From Mytilus trossulus (lineage: Eukaryota > Mollusca > Bivalvia > Mytilida > Mytilidae), in contig NW_026963312.1 in the NCBI RefSeq assembly GCF_036588685.1, positions 124,001 through 188,000 on the forward strand: DNA of 64,000 bases. The letters run 5' to 3'. The position numbers were made by a program, and so were the translations under genes. This document shows positions 47,777 to 60,058 of this stretch, one piece after another. The first letter of the stretch is position 1. Every line of letters starts with the position of its first letter. The notes under the pieces are model-generated. The model was not told the DNA's origin, did no database searches, and saw nothing but the letters and a program-made list of their open reading frames with translations.

Positions 47777-49035
47777 CAATTGAAATTGCAACGTCAGATG
47801 AATTGTAAACAACACCAGAGATCAAAATGGACACTGTTGTTGGTGTTGCTTGCAAGAAAATTAAATAAAAACATTCTAAAAGTAAGTTTACATATTTCTG
47901 TTCTTTTTTATTGATGAACTGCTGATTTTCTAAAATGTGTTGGGTTCATCAAATCAAAATGGCTAACGCTCGGTATTGAGATATTAACAAATATAATGCC
48001 TACCCATGTTAAAATGAGCATAGAGCATGGCATGAAAGAATTATTTCTTAAGTCAGGCATGTAAAAACTATTGGTAGGTTCATAATCTTTAAATATTAAA
48101 AAATCTAAGGAAGCTGAAATGATAGGTAGATCTAGGTTATCAATACTTAAATGTCACAAGTATCTTGCCTTTTTATAAAATACGATTTCTGTTATTACTC
48201 TTTCATGGGCCTTGAATTAATACAGTAGACAAAAGGCACAAATAAACCGCAAAAGACATCTTTATTCAACAAATTTCGTTTTAACAAGCTGAAAGAAACA
48301 ATTTCCATTGAAATTATAAAGTATTTCTCAAAACCAAATATTTGAAACGATTACAGTTTTAGGTATTTAAATGTCTTCGAAAAAAGGGACAGCGTATTGA
48401 AATTTGTTTTCAATCTTTCCGGCTATTGTAGCTTCTTTAAAATTATTATATTCCGGCATTTGTTTCTTATAAGTTTATGAATACAGTTTTGGTTACAAAT
48501 CTAAGATTTTGATTTAAATTCACATTCAAATATTGATTTCTTAAAACTTTTGCCTAAAACATTATCTAGAGGATTAGTTTAGTAAGATGCAAGGCGAGAG
48601 CACGCAAAATCTTTATCTCGGCAAATTCAAAAATTCAATGTTTTAAAAGATTTTGACAATTAAGCAGTAATCATAAAATTGAACTTCATTTCGAACGATG
48701 TTTTACGAGAATCAGTTTAATTTAAAAAGTCAAAATTGGTGCCATTAGATCGAAATTACTATAACTAAGTATAATGTAGCTCAATTATGCAAATAACGAA
48801 TGATCAAAATTCTTAGTGTTAGTCTTATACGTTTATTTTTGTTTGTTTGATATCTACGGAATACTTATCATTATGGCTGCTGTTTCTCATATTTATTTTT
48901 CTTAACACATGTTGAAGCGTTCATCATTTTGCAATCCGTGAAAAGTGACGTTTGTATCACTCGCATTTTAATTTTACCGAGCTAGAGACAATGTGATAGA
49001 GCTTTCATGTCAATATAAAGTTGTGTTATCTTATC

Positions 49036-49180
49036 GGGCCTTTTATAGCTGACTATGCGGTATGGGCTTTGCTCATTGTTAAAGGCCGTACAGTGACCTA
49101 TAGTTGTTCATGTTTGTGTCATTTTGGTCTTTTGTGTATAGTTGTCTCATTGGTAATCATACCACATATTCTTTTTTATA
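49036..49180 (-). repeat. Mussel-type dispersed repeat, 5' part
   Basis: Reverse-oriented: GGGCCTTTTATAGCTGACTA, GGGCTTTGCTCATTGTTAAA, GGCCGTACAGTGACCTATAG, TTGTCTCATTGGTAATCATA. It interrupts the C1q-intron duplicate between GTTGTGTTATCTTA and TTAGCGTATGCTATTAAACA. Confidence 0.75.
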
Positions 49181-49233
49181 TTAGCGTATGCTATTAAACA
49201 ATAGGTTGTTTGGTCTTTAAATGATTTTACACA

Positions 49234-49500
49234 AGTAATTGTATGGGTCACATTATAGTTTGAGGTTCTCCAAGGCTCCGTACTATGACCTATTATGGTT
49301 TACTTTTATTAATTGTGACTATAAAGGGCCTAAAAAATGACTGATGTAAAACCATTAAAACGGGAAACCAAACGGTTTAATCTTTATAGAAAACGAAAAA
49401 CATAAACCACGTATGAACAACGTCAAATTACGACAACCACTGAACATTATGATCGTTTTTAAACAATCAGCAGTTTCCTTAAAAAAAACCCAGAAAATAT
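49234..49500 (-). repeat. Dispersed repeat, mixed fragments
   Basis: Begins like 125-345 (TTTACACAAGTAATTGTATG, CACATTATAG, CCAAGGCTCCG), then has plus-oriented pieces of the mussel-type family (CGGGAAACCAAACGG, ACGACAACCACTGAAC). The structure looks like a fold-back of two fragments. Confidence 0.45.
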
Positions 49501-49929
49501 GTTCCAGTGTATTTCATATCTAAAAAAAATGATGGCGTTTAACTTTGTAGTGCATAACTATATATATATGTACTAGGTGAATCAGTATTCGTATTTACTG
49601 AATTTAAGAAGTCTTTTTCAAAATAGGATTTGAAAAGCTTTATTTTCAGAAACATCTGAAGTTGTTTTATTAAACTGCTACAGGAATATGATTAAACTAG
49701 TAGTATTAATCTAATTCCATCAACGGTTTCGTTAACACTGTTGGTAAATTGTATGTCCTCGAGGGCAACATCAGTCAGTTCTTTGGTATTGATATATTAC
49801 CTATAAAACATTTCTTCAATTCCCATAATAATCATCAGAAGTTCCAACTCCTTCTGAAAAAGTTGGCCTGAAGAGAGTTTTTTTGTTATTCTGTTAAGGT
49901 TACTTTTAGTTTATCACGCTATCAAGAAA

Positions 49930-50316
49930 CTATACATCCATGTCTCTTTTTTTGTTTGATCGACGCAGAGCTCTCGAAATTCTTTGTTTCATTGTGTTCC
50001 TTGAAGTAATCTGCTTGTTTTCACTATAATTTCTAATGCGAAATACCAAAATTGTGGTGGTCCTTTTAGGAATTTTGGTTACCACCATATTTGGACCACC
50101 AATTTTCGAAAGCAAACTGGTAATCGACACAAAGTGCGTCGTACATAAAATTTGAGAATGGTTTATTATGTGCTTGATTTCTTTTTTGTCACTTGTTTTA
50201 TAACAATGAAATATCACATAATGTAACAAGCATAAAGGTAAGCATAAAAGTAAATAAAATACAACGAAAACACAAAAATGAGAAATACAGAGGTTCTGTA
50301 TATGAACATTTATCAA
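49930..50316 (-). CDS. Uncertain 128-codon reading frame
   Basis: An open frame with an N-terminal hydrophobic stretch (FCVFVVFYLLLCLPLCLLHY) and a basic C-terminal tail (RISRALRRSNKKR) ending at 49930. It has the look of a membrane-protein fragment, for example one helix and a cytoplasmic tail, but I recognise no family and see no supporting splice sites. It may be a chance frame. Confidence 0.2.
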   Translation of the reverse strand: MINVHIQNLCISHFCVFVVFYLLLCLPLCLLHYVIFHCYKTSDKKEIKHIINHSQILCTTHFVSITSLLSKIGGPNMVVTKIPKRTTTILVFRIRNYSENKQITSRNTMKQRISRALRRSNKKRDMDV

Positions 50317-50419
50317 TATATTTTACCTATCAAATGTCATATATCATTAATGATATCAATTATAATCATTATCGTTTAAGGAAAGAAAACATACGACCTG
50401 AAAAAATAACGTAAGTATA

Positions 50420-52010
50420 TTATTTATATTTCTTCAAGAATAGGAGAAGGAATGCCGTTATAACTTCAGAGTACGGGACAATTATGGCTCCTTTTTAGGA
50501 GCCGCAATCAGACCATTGCATCTTAGATATAGCTTATATTGCCGCAGCAATATTTATGTTATTTTGTTTCCGTTATAATGAATCTGCAACCTGCTTCAGA
50601 CCAGTAGAAAAAGTGCATTAGTATGAATGTATCATGTATTATATTTAATTTGTAATAAGAATTAAGAAACACCTGTGGTTTACCGGTGTTTAGATTTCAA
50701 AAATACATTTAGAACATCAAAATCTCAGAAACAATCAAGGGATCCATATAACGTAAGGAAGTCAACAAGTACTCAGTAACAAATTTAGTTTACTGATTGA
50801 CTGAAAACTACTATGAGTGCATTTCTTTCTCACTCAAAAGATACAAACGGCTAAGCGCTCAAATGTTTTCTAGTTGTTTCTAACATACGTTTGAAAAGTT
50901 TACATAAACTATGCACTCGCTAAAAATGCGACAACAGTTTAGCATTAATCGTTTGTTAGTATAAACGTAAAATTTTTGAACTAACTTCAACCTTGAATTT
51001 AAGTAAAATTATCAGATCAAATTAGTAAAATCTGCAAAAAGACAAACATTGCAATGAAATCTTCACCCTAGTGACTATCATGGCGTATTAACGTTACACA
51101 AATATAAAAGAATAACTTGTTAGATCAAGGCAATAGTTGGGATACTTTTGATGCTTTAAACAGTAAATCCCACAACACTGTTAGTGATAACCTTAATCGT
51201 AGGCAACAAACTTTCATATATATGAAATAGAAAAAACGATGTAAAGTCTTGAGATATATTAGGTATGTTGGTTAAATAAACCACATGTAATTATAACCGC
51301 GTAATAATTCTGTTTAGTATTTACCAACAACACGTGCATGCATTATTGAAAGTTCAAATACAAATGTAGGGTAAGTAAACAAAAGTTAAGCGATATATTT
51401 GTTTCTTCTATTGTACATGTTATAGCGTTTGGCAAACGATAACAAACACCACACAACGTTAACAAAATTAAGGTCAGAAAGAAAAGTGCCCTTAGACAAA
51501 ATTAGTGTCAGGGTTTAAATCTGTACGAAAAAAGCTTCTGCAATCAATTATTTTGAATGGAACTGACATCGATATATCAAGGCATATAGCAAGCTTTTTC
51601 CTCTTTTTAAACTAATATGAAAACTGGTCTGTCTGTTTGCAAATTCCGCAAAAGTCCTATTAAAAGGTCATTTAGTCTGTCAATTTTGACATATTTATGG
51701 TAACATAAATAGTGACATCATAAGCGACTTAATATGCATTGCGTTTTTTAGTCTTTCTGTACAACAAACATGTTTTGTACGAAATATGAGTGTTATTTTA
51801 AAACTATCAACTTATTACAGCCACTTGCAAATTAAACTGCACCTCAAGAACAAATTTGTGATTGACTGGTGATAATTGTGCAAACATATACATGATGACA
51901 GTTTTATAACATTGAAACACCATATCATTCAAGTGCAAAAAAATCATTTCTCCAATAAATTGAGTTATTTCTTATGAATTTTGATGTATCAATATAAAGA
52001 TAAAAGAAGA
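50420..52010. other. Non-coding stretch
   Basis: AT-rich. No exon, RNA gene or repeat shared with other parts of the window recognised. Confidence 0.4.
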
Positions 52011-52019
52011 TACACTAAT

Positions 52020-53010
52020 GTACGGGTCGATTAAAAAATACCTCCCATGCTATTAACCCTTTATTTCACTCATTGAACGATAACATTGAGCGAGACAAAC
52101 AAAACAATTGGCGCCTGATCTGAAAGTATATAACCTGTCTTGTCATGGAGGTATCACCAGCCTTGTAGTCAGCACTTCGGTGTTGACATAAATATCAATT
52201 ATTTGCTCATTTTTAAAAAAATCCTGTTTACAAAATTATGAATATTTCGAAATACTTAGGATTTTCTTATCCCAGGCATAGCTTACCGTAGCCGTATTTG
52301 GAACAACGTTTTGGAAATCTAGGTCCTCAATGCTTTTCAATTTTATACTTGTTTGGCTTTATAACTATTTTGTTCTAAGCGTCACTGTTGAGTCACAAAA
52401 CGCGCGTCTGGCGTATCAAATTATATGCGTGGTACTTAGAAAACTATTGCCATACCTTTAGAATACAAATCTTTAATGTCTAGAGTCTAGAATTGTAAAT
52501 CATCATACATACATACAGGACACATATGCTGCTGTTCTGGTCGATAAGGCAACAAAAATGTGTGTTTCATTAAGATATTTGTTTCTCATTGCATATAAAA
52601 ATGTCTGAATAAAAAAAGAAGATGTGGTATGATCGCCAATGTGACAACTCTCCACAAAAGACCAAATGACAAAAAAGTTAACAATTATAGGTCACTGTAC
52701 GACCGTCGACAATAAGCAAAGCCCATACTGCATAGTCAGCTATAAAATGCCCCGAAATGACAATGTAAAACAATTCAAAAGAGAAAACTAACCGCCTACT
52801 CTGTATACAACAAAATGAACGAAAAACAAAAATGTAACACATAAACAAACGACAACCATTGACTTGGGACAGGCAAATACATACAGAATATGGCGGGCTT
52901 AAACAGGTAAGCTAGATCCCAACCCTCCCCTAACCTGGGACAGTGGTATAACAGTACAACATAAGAATGAGATTCATTAAAGAATCGCACTACCATAATT
53001 GCTTAAGAAA
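52020..53010 (+). repeat. Segmental duplication, copy A
   Basis: Colinear with 60010-61139: GATGTACGGG/AATGTACGGG, TACCTCCCATGCTAT, TTTATTTCACTCAT, CATCTGAAAGTAT/GATCTGAAAGTAT, the array-family repeat on minus (52140-52440), GGACACATATGC, then the mussel-type repeat (52614-52990). This copy lacks the MITE present in the other (empty site at about 52038: AAAAAATACCTCCC). Confidence 0.8.
52614..52990 (+). repeat. Mussel-type dispersed repeat within copy A
   Basis: Starts at AAAGAAGATGTGGTATGATC and carries all family landmarks down to CCTAACCTGGGACAGTGGTA and ACAACATAAG. Used here as the reference copy. Confidence 0.8.
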
Positions 53011-53060
53011 CAGTAGATAGAGTATACATGATTTAATATGTATATATATATATATATATA

Positions 53061-54168
53061 CATAAGTACGTCTGAGTCAGTGACAACCCTACAACAGATG
53101 TATCCATCGGATCGCCATCAATGATGGTGATACATGGCTGTGTACATAATGTATATACAACTCGTCTAAACATCAACCCAACAATGTTAGATCTGTAAAT
53201 TTGCTTTCGCAAATTTTTGGTTCTTCCCTCGCCGGGATTCGAACCCATGCTTCTGTGATATCGTGACACCAAATCGCCTGCACTGCAGCCGTCCCGCTAG
53301 ACTACAAGACCACCTGGGCTCTCAAAAAAAGAGCATTCGGTGGGCATGTGTTACCTTTCCACGTCAGTTTTAATCTAGCGGCGTACTATAGTACATGATA
53401 TATAAGGCATGAAGATGTTATTGTTACAGATCAGCTACAGACAAGTGCTTGTCGTTGTATTCGCTCTAGTTTGTTTGAATCTATTATATTGTAGGGGTCC
53501 CATACTGTCTGAAATGACTGTTGCTGCATATGGACCATAATTTGCTATTGGGCTCGTTTCATGATCTATAAGGCATGAAGATAATATTGTTACAGATCAG
53601 CTAAATTATCTATAGTAAAGGATCCTACAAATTAATGTAAGATACAGTCACAGAAAATAATTATATTCATAAGTACGTCTGAGTCAGTGACAACCCTAAA
53701 ACAGATGTATCCATCGGATCGCCATCAATGATGGTGATACATGGCTGTGTACATAATGTATATACAACTCGTCTAAACATCAACCCAACAATGTTAGATC
53801 TGTAAATTTGCTTTCGCAAATTTTTGGTTCTTCCCTCGCCGGGATTCGAACCCATGCTTCTGTGATATCGTGACACCAAATCGCCTGCACTGCAGCCGTC
53901 CCGCTAGACTACAAGACCACCTGGGCTCTCAAAAAAAGAGCATTCGGTGGGCATGTGTTACCTTTCCACGTCAGTTTTAATCTAGCGGCGTACTATAGTA
54001 CATGATATATAAGGCATGAAGATGTTATTGTTACAGATCAGCCACAGACAAGTGCTTGTCGTTGTATTCGCTCTAGTTTGTTTGAATCTATTATATTGTA
54101 GGGGTCCCATACTGTCTGAAATGACTGTTGCTGCATATGGACCATAATTTGCTATTGGGCTCGTTTCA
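53061..54168 (-). repeat. 608 bp tandem duplication with tRNA-derived SINE head
   Basis: Two directly repeated, nearly identical units: 53061-53668 and 53669-54168 (the second truncated). Each has a tRNA-like segment (53219-53322 and 53827-53930). Read on the minus strand it gives a GTGGTC...CTAGCGGGACGGC A-box region and GGTTCGAATCCCGGCGAGGG B-box region. Only a few differences separate the copies, so the duplication is young, or an assembly artefact. Each unit also contains internal direct repeats (AAGGCATGAAGAT...TTGTTACAGATCAGC). Confidence 0.88.
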
Positions 54169-54674
54169 TTTAACTATAGAAAAGTGATATATATATATAC
54201 GAGCAGGGTTTCCCCTGGGTCATTTTTTTTCGTCACCTCTTTCGTCAAAACAATATATTTTTTGTTTATAATTTTTTTCGCCAAGTAACACAAATATATT
54301 TTTCTCTTAAAATTTGTCCTTTTTTCCAGCCCCACCCATATTAAGAAGTGGTTTTTACAACGAAAACGAAGCATCTTATCACTTGGAATTGATTCCTTTT
54401 GTAAGGTGTGGTCATTACATTGAAGGGTTACTCTCATGCCAACCTTTTAAATAGATTTCTTCATAACGACAGTTTCCTTTTCTAGACCATCGTAAATAAG
54501 TAAAACTATATGCTTGAAACACATGTGTAACTGAAACGACTTTGAACATGTTGAAGTACCAACTCAAATCAAGGATCTATTTAAAAGTTAAATGATAAAG
54601 GTTTACATCAGAGACCTTTCTTGCTTTTGAACATTTTCGTCATAACAACAATTTTCTTGTCAGACTATCATTAA

Positions 54675-56990
54675 AAGAAGAATTTCATAAATATTTTTGG
54701 ATAGACCTCCATGAATTTATTATAAAATCTTTCAATTATAGCTTAGAAACTGGATCTTTTTCGGTTAGTCAGAAATAAGAGGTAAAAACATGCATTCCAA
54801 AAGAGGGTAGATCAAAATTTCAATTAAAAAACTGGAGACCTATCACTTTATTTAATGTTGATACAAAAATTGCGCATGCATCAGCTGCATTAGCAAATAG
54901 AATAAAACCTTTTCTTGGGGATATAATTAGTGAAACACAGCAAGGTTTCATAAAGGGTAGTTAATTGGAGAATGTACCAGGCTTATTTTTGACATTATGG
55001 AAAAGGCAGAAGATGATAATCTACCAGGTCTTTTACTTTTATTAGACTTTGAGAAAGCTTTTGATACTCTTGAGTGGTCATTTATAGACTTGGCTTTGTC
55101 TTTTCTAGGATTTGGTCCTATTTTTTATAGATGGGTCAAGACCTTATATTTAGAATCTCAGAGCTGTATTATAAATAATGGACATTGCTCTCAATTTTTT
55201 AATATTGGGCGGGGTGTTAGACAAGGTGATCCTCTATCTCCATATCTCTTTATATTATCTTTAGAACTTATGAGTGCTGCACTTAAAAATAACCCAGATA
55301 TAAATGGTATGAAAATAAATGATTCTGAGTATCTACTAAGCCAGTATGCAGATGACTCATGTCTCTTACTAAATGAGGATGAGCAATCTTCAGAAAAATG
55401 TTTATTTACTTTAGAAAAAAAAATCTGAGTGTGCGGGACTTAGGGCTAATATTGATAAAACTAAAGCCATATGGATTGGGTCAAAGATTCACTCAAGGGA
55501 TAAACTAACAACTACAAGAAATTTAAACTGGAATCATTCAGGAAAATTTAAACTTTTTGGAATAAAATTTGATCTGTTCAGTGAAAATAAAACGCTTGTA
55601 AATTTGGAAGAAAAAAAAAATACAGAGCCTGCTAAATTCCTGGGTTTATAGAGATTTAACATATATGGGGGAGATCACTGTCATTAAATCACTTGCTCTA
55701 CCTATTCTAATTCAATCATTGACAGTTTTACCAAACCCGCCGGATGATTAAATAAAAGAAATCCAAAATATTTTTTTTAGTTTCTTGTGGTCAGGAAAAC
55801 CAGCCAAGATTAAAAGAAAAGTTATGATAGGGTTATTTGAAAATGGGGGGTTGAAAATGCCAGATATAAGATCCTTTTGTTATTCATTAAAGATGACATG
55901 GATAAATAAACTTTTAGACCCCTTGAATATATCCCCATGGAAAATATTGTTAATAGATCAATACAACAGATTAGGAGCAGACAAAATATGGTTGATGACC
56001 CCTGATGGTATCCAAAAGATTTCTTCAAATTTTAATAAGTTCTGGAAAGATATTTTACTAAACTGGAATATCCTAAACACTGTCACTAATGACACTGTTG
56101 TAGAGATCATGAAACAATCCATATGGCTAAACAAGAGTTTGAAAATTAATAATAAAACTGTCTTTTACCAGAGGTGGTTTGGATCAGGAGTTTTCTTTAT
56201 AGGTGATTTACTTGATGAAAACAGTATTTTTTTTACTTTTAAGGAATTCAGCGAAAAATATAATCTTAATATTAATTTCTTGGAATACCACTTTTTGCTG
56301 CATATGATACCAAAAGACTGGAAAAATTTAATCACTTCTTCAGAGAAAATTACGCACATATCTAACGATGAATTTGATTTTATAAAAAAACAATAAAAAG
56401 TCATGTCAGTTCTTTTATAAAAAAATGCTTGTCAATGTATACAGAACGACCTACAAAACAAGAAGACAAAATGTGTAAGGAACTATGCACTCATATAGAA
56501 AATTGGGATTTCATTTATAGTTTACCCTTTTGTTGCACCAAAAACAATAAATTTAGTATGTTCCAGTTTAAGATTTACAAAGAACTCTCGCTACAAATGC
56601 ATTACTGCAGAAATATGGGTTAAAAGAAACTAATTTATGTAGTTTCTGTAATGAAACTAAAGAAACTATAAGTCACCTTTTCTGGGAATGTACCCTAGTT
56701 AGAAATTTGTGGTTAGAAATTGCAGCACTTTTTCAAGTTGAAAATAATTTGAATTTAATTCTTAATGTGGAAAACATTGTTCTTGGGTCAGAGTCTTGTG
56801 ATATTTCCCTAAACTTATTCACTATTCTGGTTAAATATTACATTTATACATATCGCTTTAATATTTCATTACCGACTCTTACGGATGTCATAGCTATAAT
56901 TAAAAATTCCTACCAAATAGAAAAAAATATCTACCTCCTTTTACAGATCCCCTACAGGAAGAGAGAAATTTGATTGTAAATGGGAGTTAA
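54675..56990 (+). mobile_element. L1-like LINE remnant (reverse transcriptase, 5' truncated)
   Basis: Pieces in several frames give the expected order of a non-LTR reverse transcriptase: NYSLETGSFSVSQK (about 54740), KNWRPITLFNVDTKIA (54825), QQGFIKG, then a long frame 54997-55428 with LLLDFEKAFDTLEWSFIDLA, VRQGDPLSPYLFIL and the catalytic YADD, then NIDKTKAIWIGSK. A second frame, 55785-56396, carries the post-RT region (KVMIGLFENGGLKMPDIRSF). Near the 3' end is a zinc knuckle, CSFCNETKETISHLFWEC (about 56637). Stops and frameshifts break it in several places, and the endonuclease half is missing. It is dead but retains its catalytic box. The clade is L1/Tx1-like by motif wording. Confidence 0.85.
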
Positions 56991-56999
56991 TAAAAAACA

Positions 57000-57965
57000 T
57001 AGTTCACATGTGAGGAGAGATCTTTCTATTTTGTACTTACTTAAGGCTATATAATAGTTTATTTAGAATTAATTATATGTTGATGCACATCACAACTGGA
57101 CAGTGATTTGTGTGCATCTTAAAAGTACTATCTATGTTTATTGCTATTGTTATATATATATTGATATACTAGTTTTTGTTTGATTGTATTTGAATTATCT
57201 CCCCTTGACTTAGGTTGACATTTATTATGAGACTCTGTCCAACATGTTGTCCAACATGTTATCTGATAATGATCTCTGGTGGCCTCTCCTGGTACCTCTC
57301 ATGTTCAACATCATTGTATAGGGAGTGATACAGGTGGCTAGAGGAGAAGGCTGAAGCAATCATTAACCTTATCAGCAAATTCCGGTATTCTAATCCAGAG
57401 TGATAAAAGATGTGTATGATTTAGTAGAAAATTTAGAGCAATTAGCATAACTAACTTTTTAATTTTAGACTGTTATTGAAAAATTTAATATCAATATATG
57501 TATTATGAAATAACTATATAATTATAAGTATATATCACAATATATACTTGGTGTATTTTCAGTGAAAATAAAAATAAATTACAAAAAAAGGAGAGGAAGC
57601 GTAAAAATTTTGCTTCAGACACGTGCGTCGCAAAATAGATAATTATTCCCTTTTGTGACATGTGACAGAAGCCATTTAACCACATCATTTGTCATATTAT
57701 ACAATCAACACATTTATTAATTAGTCCTTTGATGTCGATAGCTATGAATGCAATCAGCTGATTATTAATTTTCTGTTCAAATCTTAACGAGTTCAAGGTG
57801 AATTCATATTATTGTATGATCGGTAAAGTCAGAGAAACTTGAAAAAAAGTAAATAAACAAGATGGCTGAAAACAAATCGTTATATATATTTCTTTCGCCA
57901 AATTCTTTCGCCAATGACGAATTTTAATCGCAAAAATTATTATTTTTTCGCCAGCGGAAACCTTG
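57000..57965. other. LINE tail and non-coding flank
   Basis: The first part is probably LINE 3' sequence. A 12 bp direct repeat (GTCCAACATGTT twice) lies at 57237-57260. Beyond this the DNA is AT-rich, with TTTCGCCAA repeated at 57893-57914. No gene. Confidence 0.4.
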
Positions 57966-57968
57966 TAT

Positions 57969-59278
57969 ACGAGTTTAAATTGAAAACTATGTTCAAACCT
58001 ATGATTGGGTTGAATAAAAACCGCAATTTTTATACGTGTGCATGTAAAACAAATTTCGTTGTAGAAGGGTATAAAAACAGCACAAACAACATTTTCCAAA
58101 AGACCAAAAAAGTGATAAAGTATATTTAAACAAAACGCATTTGACTAACAGGCCGAACAACTGATGTTCTTTAACCCTGCTGACTTCCATTGGCGATTGC
58201 CAAAAAAATTGATCACAAGATGTAACAAAATGGATCTTAATTCAAATTTTATACTAAACAGAAAACAATTTTAACTTGTGGCTACAATGTTATGCCACAA
58301 ATATACGGTGTCAGTATTTTTTAGTACACCAGATCAGGATTTCGACAATAAATGTCTCCTTCAGTGATGTTAGGGATCGAAACGGTTATTGGAAGGCCAT
58401 ATAAAAAGAACCCTAATTTTTATAAAAAGTACCCTCATTTTAGATAGACTCGACTCTTAAATTTTAAGAGTCAATATAGGATGAACGGATCATATAAACC
58501 GGAGGGAAAATATGAAACAAGCCCAAATTAAAAAATAGAAACGAGTCTAAATTGAAAACTACGTTCAAACCTATGATTGCGTTGGATAAAAACCGCAATT
58601 TTTATACGTGTGCATGTAAAACAAATTTCGTTGTAGAAGGGTCTAAACACAGCACAAACAACATTTTCCAAATGACCAAAAAAGTGATAAAGTATATTTA
58701 AACAAAACGCATTTGACTAACAGGTCGAACAACTGATGTTCTTTAACCCTGCTGACTGCAATTGGCGATTGCCAAATAAAATTGATCACAAAATGTAAAA
58801 AAATGGATCTTAATTCAAATTTCATACTAAACAGAAAACAATTTTAACTTGTGGCCACGATGTTATGCCACAAATATACGGTGTCAATATTTTTTTAGTA
58901 CACCAGATCCGGATTTCGACAATGAATGTCTCTTCAGTGATGTTAGGGATCGAAACGGTTAGTGGAAAGCTATATAAAAAGTACCTTCATTTTAGATAGA
59001 CTCGACTCTTAAATTTTAAGAGTCAATATAGGATAAACGGATCATATAAACTGGAGGGAAAAAATGAAACAAGCCCAAATTAAAAAATATAAACGAGTCT
59101 AACTTGATTGAAAACTACGTTCAAACCTATGATTGTGATGGATATTTTTTTTTTATACGTGTGCATGTTAAACAAATTTCGTTGTAGAAGGGTCTAAAAA
59201 CAGCACAAACAACATTTTTCAAAAGACATAAAAAGTGAAAAAGTATATTTAAACAAATTGGCGATTGCCAAATAAAAT
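57969..59278 (+). repeat. Tandem repeat of about 550-570 bp, three units
   Basis: Units start with ACGAGTYTAA at 57969, 58541 and 59093 (spacing 572 and 552 bp); the third is cut short near 59245. Shared parts include ACTATGTTCAAACCTATGAT (variants), TTTATACGTGTGCATGT, AATTTCGTTGTAGAAGGGT, ACAGCACAAACAACATTTT, TACACCAGATC and CTCGACTCTTAAATTTTAAG. Non-coding; apparent frames in it are repeated with the units. Confidence 0.88.
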
Positions 59279-59345
59279 ACATATAAATTTAACTCGTTTA
59301 AACATCAACCCAACAATGTTAGATCTGTTAATTTGCTTTTTTTTG

Positions 59346-59358
59346 CTCTCTCTCTCTC

Positions 59359-59445
<87 letters not shown>
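59346..59445 (+). repeat. (CT)n microsatellite, about 100 bp
   Basis: Nearly pure CT repeat with one CCC interruption near 59368, followed by (TA)n to 59458. Leu-Ser frames across it are artefacts. It follows a short fragment of the 608 bp unit (59288-59340). Confidence 0.97.
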
Positions 59446-59449
<4 letters not shown>

Positions 59450-59557
59450 ATATATATAATTTATTTATTGTGTACATGTATCGTTACTCGTAACGATCCA
59501 GCGCCCTCGTGGGGAAAATCGTTGACTACTATACAGACGTTTTATATATATATATGG

Positions 59558-59690
59558 AAAATGTTGTTTGTGCTGTTTTTAGACCCTTCTACAACGAAAT
59601 TTGTTTGACATGACACGTATAAAAATTGCAGTTTTTATCCAACGCAATCATAGGTTTGAACGTAGTTTTCAATTTAGACTCGTATATATA
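59558..59690 (-). repeat. Inverted copy of the 0.55 kb tandem unit
   Basis: Read on the minus strand this repeats the first about 130 bp of the units at 57969-59278 (ACGAGTCTAAATTGAAAACT ... AATGTTGTTTGTGCTG complement). With 59093-59230 it could form a long stem with the (CT)n tract in the loop. Confidence 0.82.
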
Positions 59691-60058
59691 TATAAATATA
59701 TATAGCTTTAAAAAGGTTTGAAAAAGTAAAAATCCATCAACAGTTGTTAAAAGCTAATTTTGTAATTTCTTTTTATTTTCAGTCCGTAAGTAGCAAGTTA
59801 AAGTTTAGAATAGAGAAGTATATATTATAAGTACTCCAATGCACCACCTGTGTTTCCAGTTTAGTTCGAAATATTTTCCTTTTAGTTTTATATTACCTGA
59901 TCGGACATTAACCACGACCAAAATAAACTATAAAATGACACATTTCTTAAATTAACTGAGTTGTATTGCTTATAAAATTATAAGTAGAAAAATCGCTAAA
60001 TCTGTATATCTAATAATGCAATAAGAAACATCGATGTACGGGTAGTTAAAACAAAATA

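Larger units (their letters stand above)
47021..49260 (+). repeat. Decayed duplicate of second C1q gene's intron 1
   Basis: Colinear matches to 39000-41690 include ATTGGGGTTCACAGA / TCACTATAGCAACC (39075 and 47100), GTCACCGACCTTTCA (39436 and 47360), CGTTTGAAAC.CACATTTA (39592 and 47490), GAAATTTGTTTTCAATCTTTCCGG (40369 and 48398), TTTTACGAGAAT (40920 and 48701) and GTTTGGTCTTTAAA (41655 and 49209). The exon that follows in the gene (41701) is absent here. About 0.6 kb (47560-48180) has no match and may be inserted. Confidence 0.7.

Noticed and set aside
53061-54168. The two near-identical units as LTRs of a retrotransposon
   Set aside because: They are directly adjacent with no internal coding region and have no TG...CA ends; a tandem duplication explains them better.
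57809-58825. Several 60-96 codon frames on both strands
   Set aside because: They recur with each unit of the 0.55 kb tandem repeat and show no conserved protein pattern.
59265-59608. Leu-Ser repeat reading frames
   Set aside because: They are translations of the (CT)n microsatellite.
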